A DNA stretch of 64,000 nt from Saprospiraceae bacterium (GTDB lineage Bacteria; Bacteroidota; Bacteroidia; Chitinophagales; Saprospiraceae), in contig JAHBTW010000020.1 of assembly GCA_019638385.1 (NCBI GenBank), positions 37,865 to 101,864 of the forward strand, given 5' to 3'. The notes beneath the pieces were generated by a model. That model saw only the letters and a program-made list of their open reading frames with translations. It did no database searches and was not told where the DNA came from. Below, in pieces: positions 44,698-54,037 of the stretch (position 1 is its first letter; each line of letters begins with the position of its first letter). The position numbers and the translations under genes are program-made.

Positions 44698-46470
44698 ATG
44701 CGAGTTCTATTTATTCTCATCACAATGGGTTTCATGTCCACCTCTGTGAAGGCTCAAAAGCACGACTATATATGGCTTATGGGAAGGAATAGCCAAACCA
44801 ATCCGGTTCAGGCCGGGACAACGATTGATTTTCACACCACACCACCGGACATTTATTATGAATTTCGAGGGATGTATTTTCGACAAGCCAACGCCGGCAT
44901 CTGTGATACGGCCGGAAATCTCTTGTTTTACACCAATGGTATCTATATAGCCAATGCGCTGCATGAGCCGATGGAGAATGGGGAGGGGCTGGCTGCGGGG
45001 CCTGCCGGCGTCAACGACCAAGGCGCCTACGGATATATTCTCGCTCAAGGGGTAATGGCCCTTCCGGTGCCTGAGCAGGACAGTTTGTATTATCTATTGC
45101 ACATGGATCGGCATATGAACCAACAGCAGACAGGCACAGAATCCCGATTTTTTTATTTTACGCTGGTAAATATGAATACGAATAATGGGTTGGGCACAGT
45201 TGTTGCTAAAAATCAGGTTGCATTGACCGGTCCGTTTGATATTGGAAAGATAACTGCAGTTAAGCATGCCAATGGCAGGGATTGGTGGGTCATATTGCGA
45301 CAATACGGAAGCAATATTTTTCACCAAATGTTGATTACTGGGGGTGGTATTGTGAAGTATTCTTCTAAGGGATTAGGAGGAATTATTCCCGAACCGCCGG
45401 CCAGCTTAGGGCAAGCGGTCTTTTCGCCGGACGGAACCAAATATGCCAAAGTAAATTTAACGGGTTCAGCCGGCGATCCCATCTACGTCAGCATCTTCGA
45501 CTTCGACCGCTGCAGCGGGGAACTGAGCAACCCAGTGCAATTCACCTATGCTGACACCGCCTGGGCCGGCGGCATTGCCATCTCGCCCAATAGCCGTTTC
45601 CTGTATGTATCTTCCTTCCGCTATGTGTATCAGTACGACCTCCACGCCTCGGATATTGAAGCCTCGCGCATCACGGTAGCTGAATGGGATGGCTTCTATG
45701 ACGGGCACCCCAACCTGCCTACCACCTTCTATCTGGCGCAATTGGGGCCGGATGGCAAAATTTACATCAACAGCAGCAGCAGCACGAAATACCTGCACGT
45801 CATTAACCATCCCGACCTGCCCGGCCTGTTTTGCGATGTGTGTCAGCATTGCGTGGAACTACCCACCAAAAATTCTTGGTCTATGCCCAACTTCCCCAAC
45901 TACCGCCTCCATCACTTAGAAGGCAGCCCCTGCGACACGCTGCGGCAGCCGCCGGTGGCGGAGTGGCAGCATGAGCCGTTAGGCTTGGAAGTAGGCTTCC
46001 ACGATGCCAGCTACCACGATATCCGCACCTGGCACTGGAGCTTCGGCGACGGGGCAACGGATACGGTGCCCAACCCGGTGCATAGCTATGCGGCGGAGGG
46101 GGTGTATAATGTATGCCTCAGCGTGAGCAATCCGCGTGGTGCGGATACGCTGTGCCGGGAGCTGCAGGTGTTGGTGAGCAGCGCAGGCGCGGCGGCGGGC
46201 AGTGGCCTGCGGGTGGAAGTGTGGCCCAATCCTTTGCCGCCCGGTGTGCCGGCTACCTTGATGGCGGAGGGCATTGCCGCCTCTGAGGTCGGCATCACGC
46301 TGCGTGATGCCTTGGGGCGCGTGGTCTGGCAGCAGCCCATGCCGGTGCTGAACGGTCGCATCCGGCAGGAGTTGGATGTGAGCGGTTTGGCGGCGGGGGG
46401 GTATTTTTACGAGTTGGTTTCCCCGGATGGTCTGTGGTTGGGCGGCGGCAAATTGGTCATTGTACGTTGA
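44698..46470 (+). CDS. Surface protein: beta-propeller-like, PKD and T9SS domains, copy 2
   Basis: 590 residues, a paralogue of the gene at 41968 with the same domain order: signal peptide (ending VKAQ), propeller (FSPDGTKYAK, LGPDGKIYI), PKD (WSFGDGATDTVPNPVHSY) and T9SS domain (VEVWPNPLPPGVP to GKLVIVR). The N-terminal third has diverged, whereas from about 45465 to 46180 the DNA is nearly identical to copy 1. That pattern fits recent gene conversion or selection for N-terminal variation. Ligand unknown. Confidence 0.88.
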   Translation: MRVLFILITMGFMSTSVKAQKHDYIWLMGRNSQTNPVQAGTTIDFHTTPPDIYYEFRGMYFRQANAGICDTAGNLLFYTNGIYIANALHEPMENGEGLAAGPAGVNDQGAYGYILAQGVMALPVPEQDSLYYLLHMDRHMNQQQTGTESRFFYFTLVNMNTNNGLGTVVAKNQVALTGPFDIGKITAVKHANGRDWWVILRQYGSNIFHQMLITGGGIVKYSSKGLGGIIPEPPASLGQAVFSPDGTKYAKVNLTGSAGDPIYVSIFDFDRCSGELSNPVQFTYADTAWAGGIAISPNSRFLYVSSFRYVYQYDLHASDIEASRITVAEWDGFYDGHPNLPTTFYLAQLGPDGKIYINSSSSTKYLHVINHPDLPGLFCDVCQHCVELPTKNSWSMPNFPNYRLHHLEGSPCDTLRQPPVAEWQHEPLGLEVGFHDASYHDIRTWHWSFGDGATDTVPNPVHSYAAEGVYNVCLSVSNPRGADTLCRELQVLVSSAGAAAGSGLRVEVWPNPLPPGVPATLMAEGIAASEVGITLRDALGRVVWQQPMPVLNGRIRQELDVSGLAAGGYFYELVSPDGLWLGGGKLVIVR

Positions 46471-46552
46471 GCATCTGACAACCGGAATCCCTGTGAGCGG
46501 GGCGGCAAGGCCATCATCTGAAATGCCCGGCGCCAACAAGCGCCGATTAGCG

Positions 46553-46560
46553 TATATTTG
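46553..46560 (+). promoter_or_regulatory. -7 box for the ABC-F gene
   Basis: TATATTTG is an exact TAnnTTTG match, 25 bp before the GTG start at 46586. The -33 element is weak. Confidence 0.5.
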
Positions 46561-46585
46561 CCGCCCTTAAACGATATACCCGGCC

Positions 46586-48460
46586 GTGAACTACCTTACC
46601 ATAGACAACATCAGCAAGACCTACGGAGAAAAAGTGCTCTTCTCCGGGCTGTCCCTTCAAATCAACAAAGGGCAAAAGGTGGCTATTGTGGCCAAAAACG
46701 GCACGGGCAAAACCACGCTTCTGCGCGTCATTGCAGGCAGAGAAAACCCTGAAGGCGAAAATGCCTCCGTATATGTGGCGCGCGATGTGCGGGTAGGGTA
46801 CCTGGAGCAAGACCCCGATTTTTTTGAACAAGGTTCCGTGCTCGATGCCGTATTTGATGCCGATACCGAACTCACCCGCACCATCAAGCGCTACGAAGCC
46901 CTCCTGCACCAACCCGGCAGCGATGCCGAAATGCAATCCATCCTCAGCCGGATGGACGACCTCAAAGCCTGGGATTTTGAGGCTCGCGTACGCGAAATGC
47001 TCACCCGCTTCAACCTCGGTGATTTTTCGCAACCCGTTTCCACCCTATCCGGCGGACAGCGCAAACGCCTCGCCCTCGTACATCTCATCCTTACCGAACC
47101 GGAATTCCTCATCATAGACGAACCCACCAACCACTTGGACCTCGATATGATCGAGTGGCTCGAAGGCTACCTCGCACAACCCGGCCTAACGCTCTTCATG
47201 GTCACCCACGACCGGTACTTCCTCGAACGGGTGTGCAATACCATCGTGGAATTGGACAATGGGCAGTTGTACAAATACAGCGGCAACTACTCTGATTTTT
47301 TGGAAAAAAAAGCCATCCGCGAGGAAAACGAAAACCTCGCGCTCGATAAAGGCCGCAAACTGCTGAGCAAAGAACTCGACTGGATGCGCCGCATGCCGCA
47401 AGCGCGCACCACCAAAGCCAAATCGCGCATTGACGCCTTTTACAACCTGCACGACAAGGTGTCGAACACCAAAGACAATTCCGAGCTGCAAATTGACATC
47501 AAAGGGCAGCGTCTCGGCAAAAAAATTCTCGAACTGCACAACGTCAGCAAACGGTTCGGCGACAAAAGCGTGCTCGAACCGTTCAATTACAAATTCCAAC
47601 GCAACGAACGCATCGGCATCGTAGGCCCCAACGGCGTAGGCAAATCCTCTTTCCTGCGCCTGCTCACCGGCGAACTCCGGCCCGATACCGGCAAAGTGGT
47701 GCAGGGCGACAACACCGTGTTCGGGTACTATTCGCAAGACGGCCTCCACCTGCCCGACGACAAGCGCGTCATTGATGTCATATTGGACATAGCCGAGTAC
47801 ATTCCACTAGAGAAAGGCCAAAAACTCACCGCCGCCCAACTGCTCGAGCGTTTCCTTTTCAACCGCAAACAGCAATTGGTGTATGTGTCGCAACTCAGCG
47901 GGGGCGAAAAACGCCGGCTCTATCTGCTCACCGTGCTCATGCGCAACCCCAATTTCCTCATCCTCGACGAACCCACCAACGACCTTGATGTCATTTCGCT
48001 CAACGTGCTCGAAGAGTTTTTGCTCGAATTTCCCGGCTGCATCCTCATCGTTTCGCACGACCGCTTCTTTTTAGACAAACTCGCCCAGCACCTCTTCATC
48101 TTCGAAGGCGAAGGCCGTATCAAAGATTTCAACGGCGACTACACCGAATACCGCGAAATACAAAAGGAACAGGAGCGCGAACAACGCCGGCAAGACCGCA
48201 GCGAACAACAGAAAATCAAAGCGGCCCAAAAGCCGGTCGTCGTCGGGGGGCTTTCGCCCGAAGAGCGCAAAGAACTCCAACGATTGGAAAAAGACATTCT
48301 CAAACTCGAATCGCGTCGCAAGGAAATCGAATCCCGCTTCAGCGAACAGGCCGACCTGAGCGCGCAGCAAATCCAGGATTTGAGTCAGGAATTGGCTACG
48401 CTAAACGGCGCCATCGAAGCCAAAGAAATGCGCTGGATGGAATTGGCCGAGCGGGCATAA
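46586..48460 (+). CDS. uup: ABC-F ATPase, Uup-like
   Basis: Soluble duplicated ABC ATPase without membrane domains that acts on ribosomes or DNA structures. First ABC: Walker A AKNGTGKTT (~37-45), signature LSGGQRKRLAL, Walker B FLIIDEPTNHLD. Second: GPNGVGKSS, LSGGEKRRLYL, FLILDEPTNDLD. A C-terminal coiled coil (SPEERKELQRLEKDILKLE onward, ~550-624) is the Uup-type extension. It starts at GTG (NYLTIDNISKTYG is the conserved N-terminus). 624 residues, normal. It converges on the helicase gene. Confidence 0.92.
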   Translation: MNYLTIDNISKTYGEKVLFSGLSLQINKGQKVAIVAKNGTGKTTLLRVIAGRENPEGENASVYVARDVRVGYLEQDPDFFEQGSVLDAVFDADTELTRTIKRYEALLHQPGSDAEMQSILSRMDDLKAWDFEARVREMLTRFNLGDFSQPVSTLSGGQRKRLALVHLILTEPEFLIIDEPTNHLDLDMIEWLEGYLAQPGLTLFMVTHDRYFLERVCNTIVELDNGQLYKYSGNYSDFLEKKAIREENENLALDKGRKLLSKELDWMRRMPQARTTKAKSRIDAFYNLHDKVSNTKDNSELQIDIKGQRLGKKILELHNVSKRFGDKSVLEPFNYKFQRNERIGIVGPNGVGKSSFLRLLTGELRPDTGKVVQGDNTVFGYYSQDGLHLPDDKRVIDVILDIAEYIPLEKGQKLTAAQLLERFLFNRKQQLVYVSQLSGGEKRRLYLLTVLMRNPNFLILDEPTNDLDVISLNVLEEFLLEFPGCILIVSHDRFFLDKLAQHLFIFEGEGRIKDFNGDYTEYREIQKEQEREQRRQDRSEQQKIKAAQKPVVVGGLSPEERKELQRLEKDILKLESRRKEIESRFSEQADLSAQQIQDLSQELATLNGAIEAKEMRWMELAERA

Positions 48461-48469
48461 ACCGCGCTG

Positions 48470-51400
48470 CTACCCTACCCCATACCGTTCCACCAACGCT
48501 TTATACACGGCATTTTGCGCCAGCAATTCCGCATTGCCGAGCAGCACCACATATTCGCGGGCGCGGGTGAGAGCCACGTTGAGTTTGCGGTCCACGCCGT
48601 CGTCGGAAAGGGAGATGAGCGAGGAGAGCGCGCTGAGGCTGTTGGTGCAAAGAGAGATAAGGATCACGTCGCGGGCGCCGCCCTGATAGCGCTCCACGGT
48701 GTCAATGGTCAGTTCTGCGGGGCTGATTTGCTGCACTTCTAATTCGGCGCGAATGCGGGCGATCTGTGCCCGATAAGGCGTGATGATGCCGATGTTGGGC
48801 GGTCGTCCGGCGGAAGCATAGAGGCGCCGGAACGCACCCACCAGGTCGGCGATGAGCCGCGCTTCGTGGCGGTTGGTCTTTTGCGCGCCGCCGCCGTCAT
48901 CGGATGGGGTATTAAAAAACAATACCCGGCGCAGGGCCAGAATGCTCTCCAAACCGGTGTGGACTGCATCGGCAAAGGGCCTTTCAGCCAATTGGCGCAG
49001 CCGGCCCGGCATGCCTTCCGGCAGAATATCGAGGGTGCCGTTGTAAAAAAATCGGTTGGGAAAATCCATCACCTCATGGTGCATGCGCCCCTGCGCGCCG
49101 AGTTGGGCGTAAGCCCAGTGGAGGTTTTGCTCAATGCAGCGCTTGTACAGGCGCTCGAAAAGCGAGTTGCGCAGGTTGCTCAGGCCGATGCCCTGCAAGG
49201 CTTCGTCTTCTACGGCGGAAGCGGCGGGCGATTGCCCCACCACGGCCGGCAATTGTTTGTGATCGCCGATGAGGATAAAGCGTTCGAAGCGCGGCAACAG
49301 CCCGGCCAGCATGGGTTCCAATATCTGCGAGGCTTCGTCAATGATGACCCGCTGAAAGGTTTTGAGTTGCAAGAGTTCCGGCTTGCCGCCGATGGAGGCC
49401 ACGGTGGCCAGCACGATGCGCCGCCCGTCTATGAGCGCTTTGAGGTCGCGGCGGGTGCCGATGTTTTCAATTTGGGCGTCGAGCAACTGCGCATGAAAGG
49501 CCGGGTGCGTGGCATAGCGCGACCCGATGCGGATGTACTGCCCGCGAATGTCATCGCCCAGCGATTCTATGGCCTCGCACATTTCATCCACGGCGCGATT
49601 GGTATAGGCCAGCAGCAGGATGTTCTCCTGCGTTTCGCGCCACAGGTAGCCCACCAAATGCTTGAGCATCATACTCGTTTTGCCGGTGCCGGGCGGCCCC
49701 CACATCAGAAAGTAATCGGGTGCGGCCAGTGCCTTTCGGAAAATATCCTGTTGTCCGGCAGTCAGTTCCGGTGGCGCGCTGATTTCCAGAGGCGGCGCTT
49801 GTCGGGGTAATTCCGTGCCCAGCAGCAATTGCTTTTTCCGGTGCGGGGCGGCGGCAAATTCGTACAAAGCCCGGTACATGGACACGAAAGAAATGTCGAG
49901 CAAATCGTGCTCGATGTTCCAATACGGGTAGCGCTGAAAAAGCGTATCATTGAACTGCCGCGAGCGCAGGCGCACCGCAACGTGTTCCGGTTGGATGTCA
50001 ACAATGGTGCATTTAAAAATCTGATTCGACAATACACCCCGCCCGGCTTCCTGCACCGGATACAACACGGCGATATCGCCCTGTCGGAAATTAGCCAGCG
50101 CATCAGCGCCCTCGCTGCGCGAAAAAACGATGATCGGTTCGTCCTCTTTTGCGCGCAGGTCGAGCAGTTGCAGGCGACTGAGGATTTCAAAATTTTCTTG
50201 TTTTTCCCGAAAGGAATTGAGCCAGAGCGTGGCCTGCCCGTTGATGGATTCCACGCCGGCCTGCCCGGTTTTGGCCAATTGATGTTCGCGTGCGATGAAG
50301 CCCGCAAAAGCCGTGAAGTAGCGCCGCTCCAAATCCGACATTCCGTTGAAAACTAACTCGAATGCCTCCAGATCGCGCCGGGCAAATCCTTTGAGTGCCG
50401 GCAGTCGCGCCGGAGCGAGTTTGCTGAACAGTCGCCGCCCCTGCTCGCCGAGGTCCACGCCGGGCTGTTGGCCGAGCCGCTGCAACAAGCCGTCAATGGC
50501 GGCCAACTGATTGCGCAATTGCAGCGCCTCGTACTGTTGCGAGCGAATGCGCGGCGCAAAACGCAGCGGGTCTTCGTCCTGGCTGCTGTACAGGATGTAG
50601 TTGGCAGGGTTGACGCGCCGCTCAAATACCGATTGTATCATCAGATCGTACAGGAGGGTTTGGGCAAAATGGTCGTGGCTGATGCGGTAGGCATTGGCAT
50701 GAAAAGGTTTGCCGCTTTTCAGTTCCACGATGGCCGACTGCGATTCGTCGTCGGGGTTGTAAAAAAACACATCCAAGCGGCCCTGCAAGCCGTACATTTC
50801 CGAATAAAAAGAGGGTTCCAGAAAACAGTGTTCCGGCGCAATGCCGCGCTCGCGAAAGTCTTTGGCCACCATGCGTTGCAGGTTCACAAAGTGCTTTTGC
50901 ACACCCTGCTGTATTTCTCTGATCTCCGCATCTTCCAGTAGGCAGAACGCCAGCGGGCTGAGTCGGAAAACTTTGGGGAAGAGTTGTCGGAAATCGGCTG
51001 CCGGGTCGGCCATCAGCTCGTCGAGGAAGAAGTTGGCGATGTTGCCGATGATGCGGTATTTGGAAACGGAAAAGGGTTTGAATTTATCCAACAAATACAG
51101 CCAGGGTTCCTTCACGCCTTCGCGAAAACAACTCGCCACGGCCGATACGTCCATCAGGTAATCCGGCTCCACCACGATGGCGCGGGGCCGATACACGCCC
51201 TCCGTATCCACGTCGGCATCAATGAGGTGCAGCGTGACGGGAAATCTGAAGACGCTGCGAACCGCGTCGAGGGTGGGGTTGAAATTTTCGTTGTACTCTG
51301 CCAGATTATAGGCCACGAAAGCGGTTTCCTCCGGTCGCTCTTCGGTGCGCACCAAGAGCCGGCATTGCTCGGCATCATCTGACAGCGCTACCACGCGCAC

Positions 51401-51829
51401 CTTGTGATGAAAAGCTGCCCGCTCGGCCGGTCGGTAGCCTTGCGGCCAATCGCGGGGAATGAAGGGTTGCAATTCTGCGGGCGGTTTCACACCCAGCAGT
51501 GCCTCTATGCCCCGGCTCAGTGCCAGAATGCCGAGCGGAAGCAGGTGTCGGTCGGCCTGACTGCGGCGGCGGTTGTAGGCGCCGGCTTGTTTGCGGAAGG
51601 TGTGCAGGTAGTATTGCAGCCGGCTGTCGAGTTCGTAGCGATGCCCGGCATACGCCATGCGGGCAAAGAGGGTAGAAAACTGCAAGCGCTCGCGGCGGGT
51701 CACTTCCGTAAAGAGCAGGTTGAGCAAGCGGTACAGTTGGTCGCAGCGCGTGGCCTCGTCCAAGCCGGCAGCGGAAACGGCTTTCCAGAGTTCGCGGTAA
51801 AATAATTGGGCCAGGGCTTCGTGGTTCAT
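48470..51829 (-). CDS. Dna2-like fusion: PD-(D/E)XK nuclease and SF1 helicase
   Basis: 1119 residues. The N-terminal half contains a RecB/Cas4-type nuclease core: GLQGRLDVFF with the acidic residue, then AIVELKSGK (E-x-K) and the downstream YRISHDHFAQTLLYDLM helix. The C-terminal half is an SF1B UPF1-like helicase: Walker A MWGPPGTGKTS, Walker B VIIDEASQILEP, motif III LIGDHKQLPAVV, motif IV GIITPYRAQI, motif V TVERYQGGARDVI and motif VI KLNVALTRAREYV. It probably processes flaps or recombination intermediates. It could also belong to a defence module, but no partner gene is nearby, so housekeeping repair is more likely. Confidence 0.9.
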   Translation of the reverse strand: MNHEALAQLFYRELWKAVSAAGLDEATRCDQLYRLLNLLFTEVTRRERLQFSTLFARMAYAGHRYELDSRLQYYLHTFRKQAGAYNRRRSQADRHLLPLGILALSRGIEALLGVKPPAELQPFIPRDWPQGYRPAERAAFHHKVRVVALSDDAEQCRLLVRTEERPEETAFVAYNLAEYNENFNPTLDAVRSVFRFPVTLHLIDADVDTEGVYRPRAIVVEPDYLMDVSAVASCFREGVKEPWLYLLDKFKPFSVSKYRIIGNIANFFLDELMADPAADFRQLFPKVFRLSPLAFCLLEDAEIREIQQGVQKHFVNLQRMVAKDFRERGIAPEHCFLEPSFYSEMYGLQGRLDVFFYNPDDESQSAIVELKSGKPFHANAYRISHDHFAQTLLYDLMIQSVFERRVNPANYILYSSQDEDPLRFAPRIRSQQYEALQLRNQLAAIDGLLQRLGQQPGVDLGEQGRRLFSKLAPARLPALKGFARRDLEAFELVFNGMSDLERRYFTAFAGFIAREHQLAKTGQAGVESINGQATLWLNSFREKQENFEILSRLQLLDLRAKEDEPIIVFSRSEGADALANFRQGDIAVLYPVQEAGRGVLSNQIFKCTIVDIQPEHVAVRLRSRQFNDTLFQRYPYWNIEHDLLDISFVSMYRALYEFAAAPHRKKQLLLGTELPRQAPPLEISAPPELTAGQQDIFRKALAAPDYFLMWGPPGTGKTSMMLKHLVGYLWRETQENILLLAYTNRAVDEMCEAIESLGDDIRGQYIRIGSRYATHPAFHAQLLDAQIENIGTRRDLKALIDGRRIVLATVASIGGKPELLQLKTFQRVIIDEASQILEPMLAGLLPRFERFILIGDHKQLPAVVGQSPAASAVEDEALQGIGLSNLRNSLFERLYKRCIEQNLHWAYAQLGAQGRMHHEVMDFPNRFFYNGTLDILPEGMPGRLRQLAERPFADAVHTGLESILALRRVLFFNTPSDDGGGAQKTNRHEARLIADLVGAFRRLYASAGRPPNIGIITPYRAQIARIRAELEVQQISPAELTIDTVERYQGGARDVILISLCTNSLSALSSLISLSDDGVDRKLNVALTRAREYVVLLGNAELLAQNAVYKALVERYGVG

Positions 51830-51867
51830 GTCGGCGGTATTCTTTGCATCGCTGCGAAGTTACGCAT

Positions 51868-53151
51868 TTACGGACGGTTGTCCTTTGGGCGAATGATGAG
51901 GCGCAGCGGCTGGTCGTAAGTGACGTAATTCCACACCCAGTTGAAAAAAACGAAGACCCGGTTCTTCACGCCGAGAATTTGAAAAAGGTGAACGAACAGC
52001 CAAACGAACCACGCCAACAGGCCCTGAAACCGGAACCTGGGCAAGTCCACTACGGCGCGATTGCGACCGATGGTGGCCATGGCGCCGAGGTCTTTGTAAG
52101 AGAACGGCAGCAACTCTACCCCCCGGCGCGTCCTTTCGAGATTGCGCGCCAAATGACGGGCCTGTTGAATGGCGGCTTGCGCCAATTGCGGATGCCCCTG
52201 CAGATATTTTTCTTCCTCCATAAAGGCGCTGTCGCCGATGGCGAATATGTTGTCAAAACCCTGTACCTGACTGAAGCGATTGACGCGAAGCCGCTTGCCG
52301 CGCACGATGGTTTCGGGCGGAAGCCCTTCCAACGGACTGCCTGTTACGCCGGCGGCCCAAATGACTTTTCGGCAATGCAACTGCGTGCCGTCATTGAGCC
52401 GCAGCCGCGCTCCGTCGAATTGCGTTACCACGGCGCCGAATATGACTTTGACGCCCATTTTTTGCAAAAACTCCAATGCTTTCCGGGATGCCACGGCCGA
52501 CATGCCGCTGAGCAACCGGTCGCCGCCTTCCAGCAGCAGCACCTCAATTTCGCCGGTGCGCAGTTCGGGGTAATCTTTTGGCAAAACATAGCGCTTCATT
52601 TCGGCCAACGCGCCCGCTACTTCTACGCCCGTAGCGCCCCCGCCTACCACAATGATGTTCATCAATGCTTTTTGCTCTTCCGGGTCGCTTTCCGATACGG
52701 CCTGTTCAAAATCGGCGAGTATGCGGTTGCGCAAATACAGCGCCTCCGACACGGATTTCATCGGGATGCAAAACCGCTCTATTTCGGCATTGCCAAAAAA
52801 ATTGGTAACCGCGCCGTTGGCCAACACCAAATAATCGTACCCGCAACTGCCCAGCGAAGTATGGACTTCCCGCGCTGCGGGATCAACCTTCAGCACCTCT
52901 GCCAGGCGAATGTAGAGATCGGCGCTGCGCTGCAAGGCTTTGCGCAACGGGAATGCAATGGCGCTCGGCTCCAGCCCGGCCATAGCCACCTGATAAAGCA
53001 ATGGCTGAAACTGGTGGTAATTGTTTTTGTCGAACAATACGATCTGAAACGCTCCGGTCTTTGCCAGTTTTTGCGCGAGGGCCAGCCCGGCAAAACCGGC
53101 GCCGATGATGACAACGCGCTTCTTCTCAACTTGCGGGATATTGACTTCCAT
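51868..53151 (-). CDS. ndh: Type II NADH:quinone oxidoreductase (NDH-2)
   Basis: Membrane-associated flavoprotein that passes electrons from NADH to quinone without pumping protons. The FAD site is VVIIGAGFAGLALAQ and the NADH site VVVGGGATGVEVAGAL; a second FAD motif is IFAIGDSAF. The C-terminal amphipathic region (FQGLLAWFVWLFVHLFQI) anchors it to the membrane. The start at 53151 (MEVNIPQVEKKR) is preferred over an ATG 24 codons upstream. 427 residues, normal. It has a divergent promoter region shared with the next gene. Confidence 0.93.
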   Translation of the reverse strand: MEVNIPQVEKKRVVIIGAGFAGLALAQKLAKTGAFQIVLFDKNNYHQFQPLLYQVAMAGLEPSAIAFPLRKALQRSADLYIRLAEVLKVDPAAREVHTSLGSCGYDYLVLANGAVTNFFGNAEIERFCIPMKSVSEALYLRNRILADFEQAVSESDPEEQKALMNIIVVGGGATGVEVAGALAEMKRYVLPKDYPELRTGEIEVLLLEGGDRLLSGMSAVASRKALEFLQKMGVKVIFGAVVTQFDGARLRLNDGTQLHCRKVIWAAGVTGSPLEGLPPETIVRGKRLRVNRFSQVQGFDNIFAIGDSAFMEEEKYLQGHPQLAQAAIQQARHLARNLERTRRGVELLPFSYKDLGAMATIGRNRAVVDLPRFRFQGLLAWFVWLFVHLFQILGVKNRVFVFFNWVWNYVTYDQPLRLIIRPKDNRP

Positions 53152-53169
53152 ATTTGTTAATTGTCTGTT

Positions 53170-53177
53170 CAAAGGTA
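53170..53177 (-). promoter_or_regulatory. -7 box for ndh
   Basis: TACCTTTG on the minus strand is an exact TAnnTTTG match 19 bp before the ATG. It lies immediately beside the -33 element of the divergent promoter, so the two may interfere. Confidence 0.5.
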
Positions 53178-53182
53178 CCGGT

Positions 53183-53215
53183 TTTGTGGAAATCGCCGAA
53201 TCTATCGTAGCTTTG
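53183..53215 (+). promoter_or_regulatory. Promoter for the conserved unknown gene
   Basis: TTTG (53183-53186), a 21-bp spacer, then TAGCTTTG (53208-53215), an exact -7 box. The ATG follows at 53238. It is the best complete promoter match on the plus strand in the window. Confidence 0.65.
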
Positions 53216-53237
53216 GCATCCACATATCAACATCAAA

Positions 53238-53786
53238 ATGAGTACGATGGACGCCAATCTCTTTGATCTGCAACGCAAAGTTCAGCAATACAAAAACATC
53301 GTTGCCAATACCGAAAAATTTCGCCAGGAATGGAAAACCTCCCTGCGCGATAAAATTGTAAAAACCCTCAAAGACACCGCCAAAGCGGTGGACCTGGAAG
53401 CATTTGTGGAGGTGCAAACGCCGGTAGTAAACTTAGAAACCGTGGTACTTACCCTCGGCGTGGAGAAGAGCGGCCTGGCACAACGCATTGACAGCCACCT
53501 CAAAAGAGATTTTATCAAACAGCGCGGCTCGCTTATTTACCAGCAGCTCTTCAACGGCAAAATCATCGTACTCATTCAGTATCCTTTTATCGAAAACTAC
53601 GGCCAGCCGCACGAGCCGAAAACCATTGCGATCTATCGCCCGGAAGAACTGTTGCCGGATTTTTTTCTGCGCCACTTAGAGCAGTTTATGGCAGAAATCA
53701 CCGAATGGGAGGATTTTGACGACGATAAACCCGTCAAGTCGTCTATCGGGTTTCCGTTGGGTGGCGCGCATGGCGCGGGGGCATAG
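53238..53786 (+). CDS. Conserved-looking cytoplasmic protein, unknown function
   Basis: 182 residues, no signal peptide or membrane helix. An N-terminal helical region (FDLQRKVQQYKNIVANTEKF) is followed by an alpha/beta body (LETVVLTLGVEKSGLA, GSLIYQQLFNGKIIVLIQYPFIENYG) and an acidic stretch (TEWEDFDDDKP). I do not recognise a family. It has a strong promoter match and is divergent from ndh. Confidence 0.75.
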   Translation: MSTMDANLFDLQRKVQQYKNIVANTEKFRQEWKTSLRDKIVKTLKDTAKAVDLEAFVEVQTPVVNLETVVLTLGVEKSGLAQRIDSHLKRDFIKQRGSLIYQQLFNGKIIVLIQYPFIENYGQPHEPKTIAIYRPEELLPDFFLRHLEQFMAEITEWEDFDDDKPVKSSIGFPLGGAHGAGA

Positions 53787-53792
53787 AGCGCT

Positions 53793-53837
53793 GCACCGAA
53801 CGACTTGTACTGAGCAAAGCCGAAGTAAGTCGAAGTG
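53793..53837. repeat. REP-like dispersed palindrome, copy 1
   Basis: A 45-bp element with internal inverted symmetry (CGACTTGTACT and its complement-like arm AAGTAAGTCG). A second copy at 60746 matches at 41 of 45 positions. It lies just after the stop of the unknown gene. Confidence 0.65.
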
Positions 53838-53902
53838 CAGAGGAAGCGAGGCGCCCGCCCCGGCGGGTAAAACATCCCGATGTCATTGGGTTTCCGACAG
53901 AC

Positions 53903-53992
53903 AATTTGCCCATTTGCCTTTTGCCCATTTGCCTTTTGCCTACTTGCCAATTTGCCCTTTGCCTTTTGCTCCTTGCCAATTTACTCCATGCT
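53903..53992. repeat. Degenerate short tandem repeat (TTTGCC-rich)
   Basis: About 90 bp made of repeated TTTGCC units spaced 6-9 bp apart (CATTTGCCTTTTGCC twice, then variants). It lies in the 251-bp gap before the LysE-like gene end. No coding role. Confidence 0.6.
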
Positions 53993-54037
53993 CTCCCAAT
54001 TCCTTTCATCATCGGATGTCGCTTCGCTCCTGCCCCC

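Noticed and set aside
48470..51829. Assignment of the nuclease-helicase as part of a phage-defence island
   Set aside because: Neighbours are housekeeping genes (uup, ndh) and no defence partner is adjacent.
51844..53160. 438-codon plus-strand frame opposite ndh
   Set aside because: The minus-strand NDH-2 has all cofactor motifs; the opposite frame has none.
53903..53992. Possible CRISPR array because of regularly spaced short repeats
   Set aside because: Units are only ~6 bp, the spacing is irregular and no cas genes are in the window.
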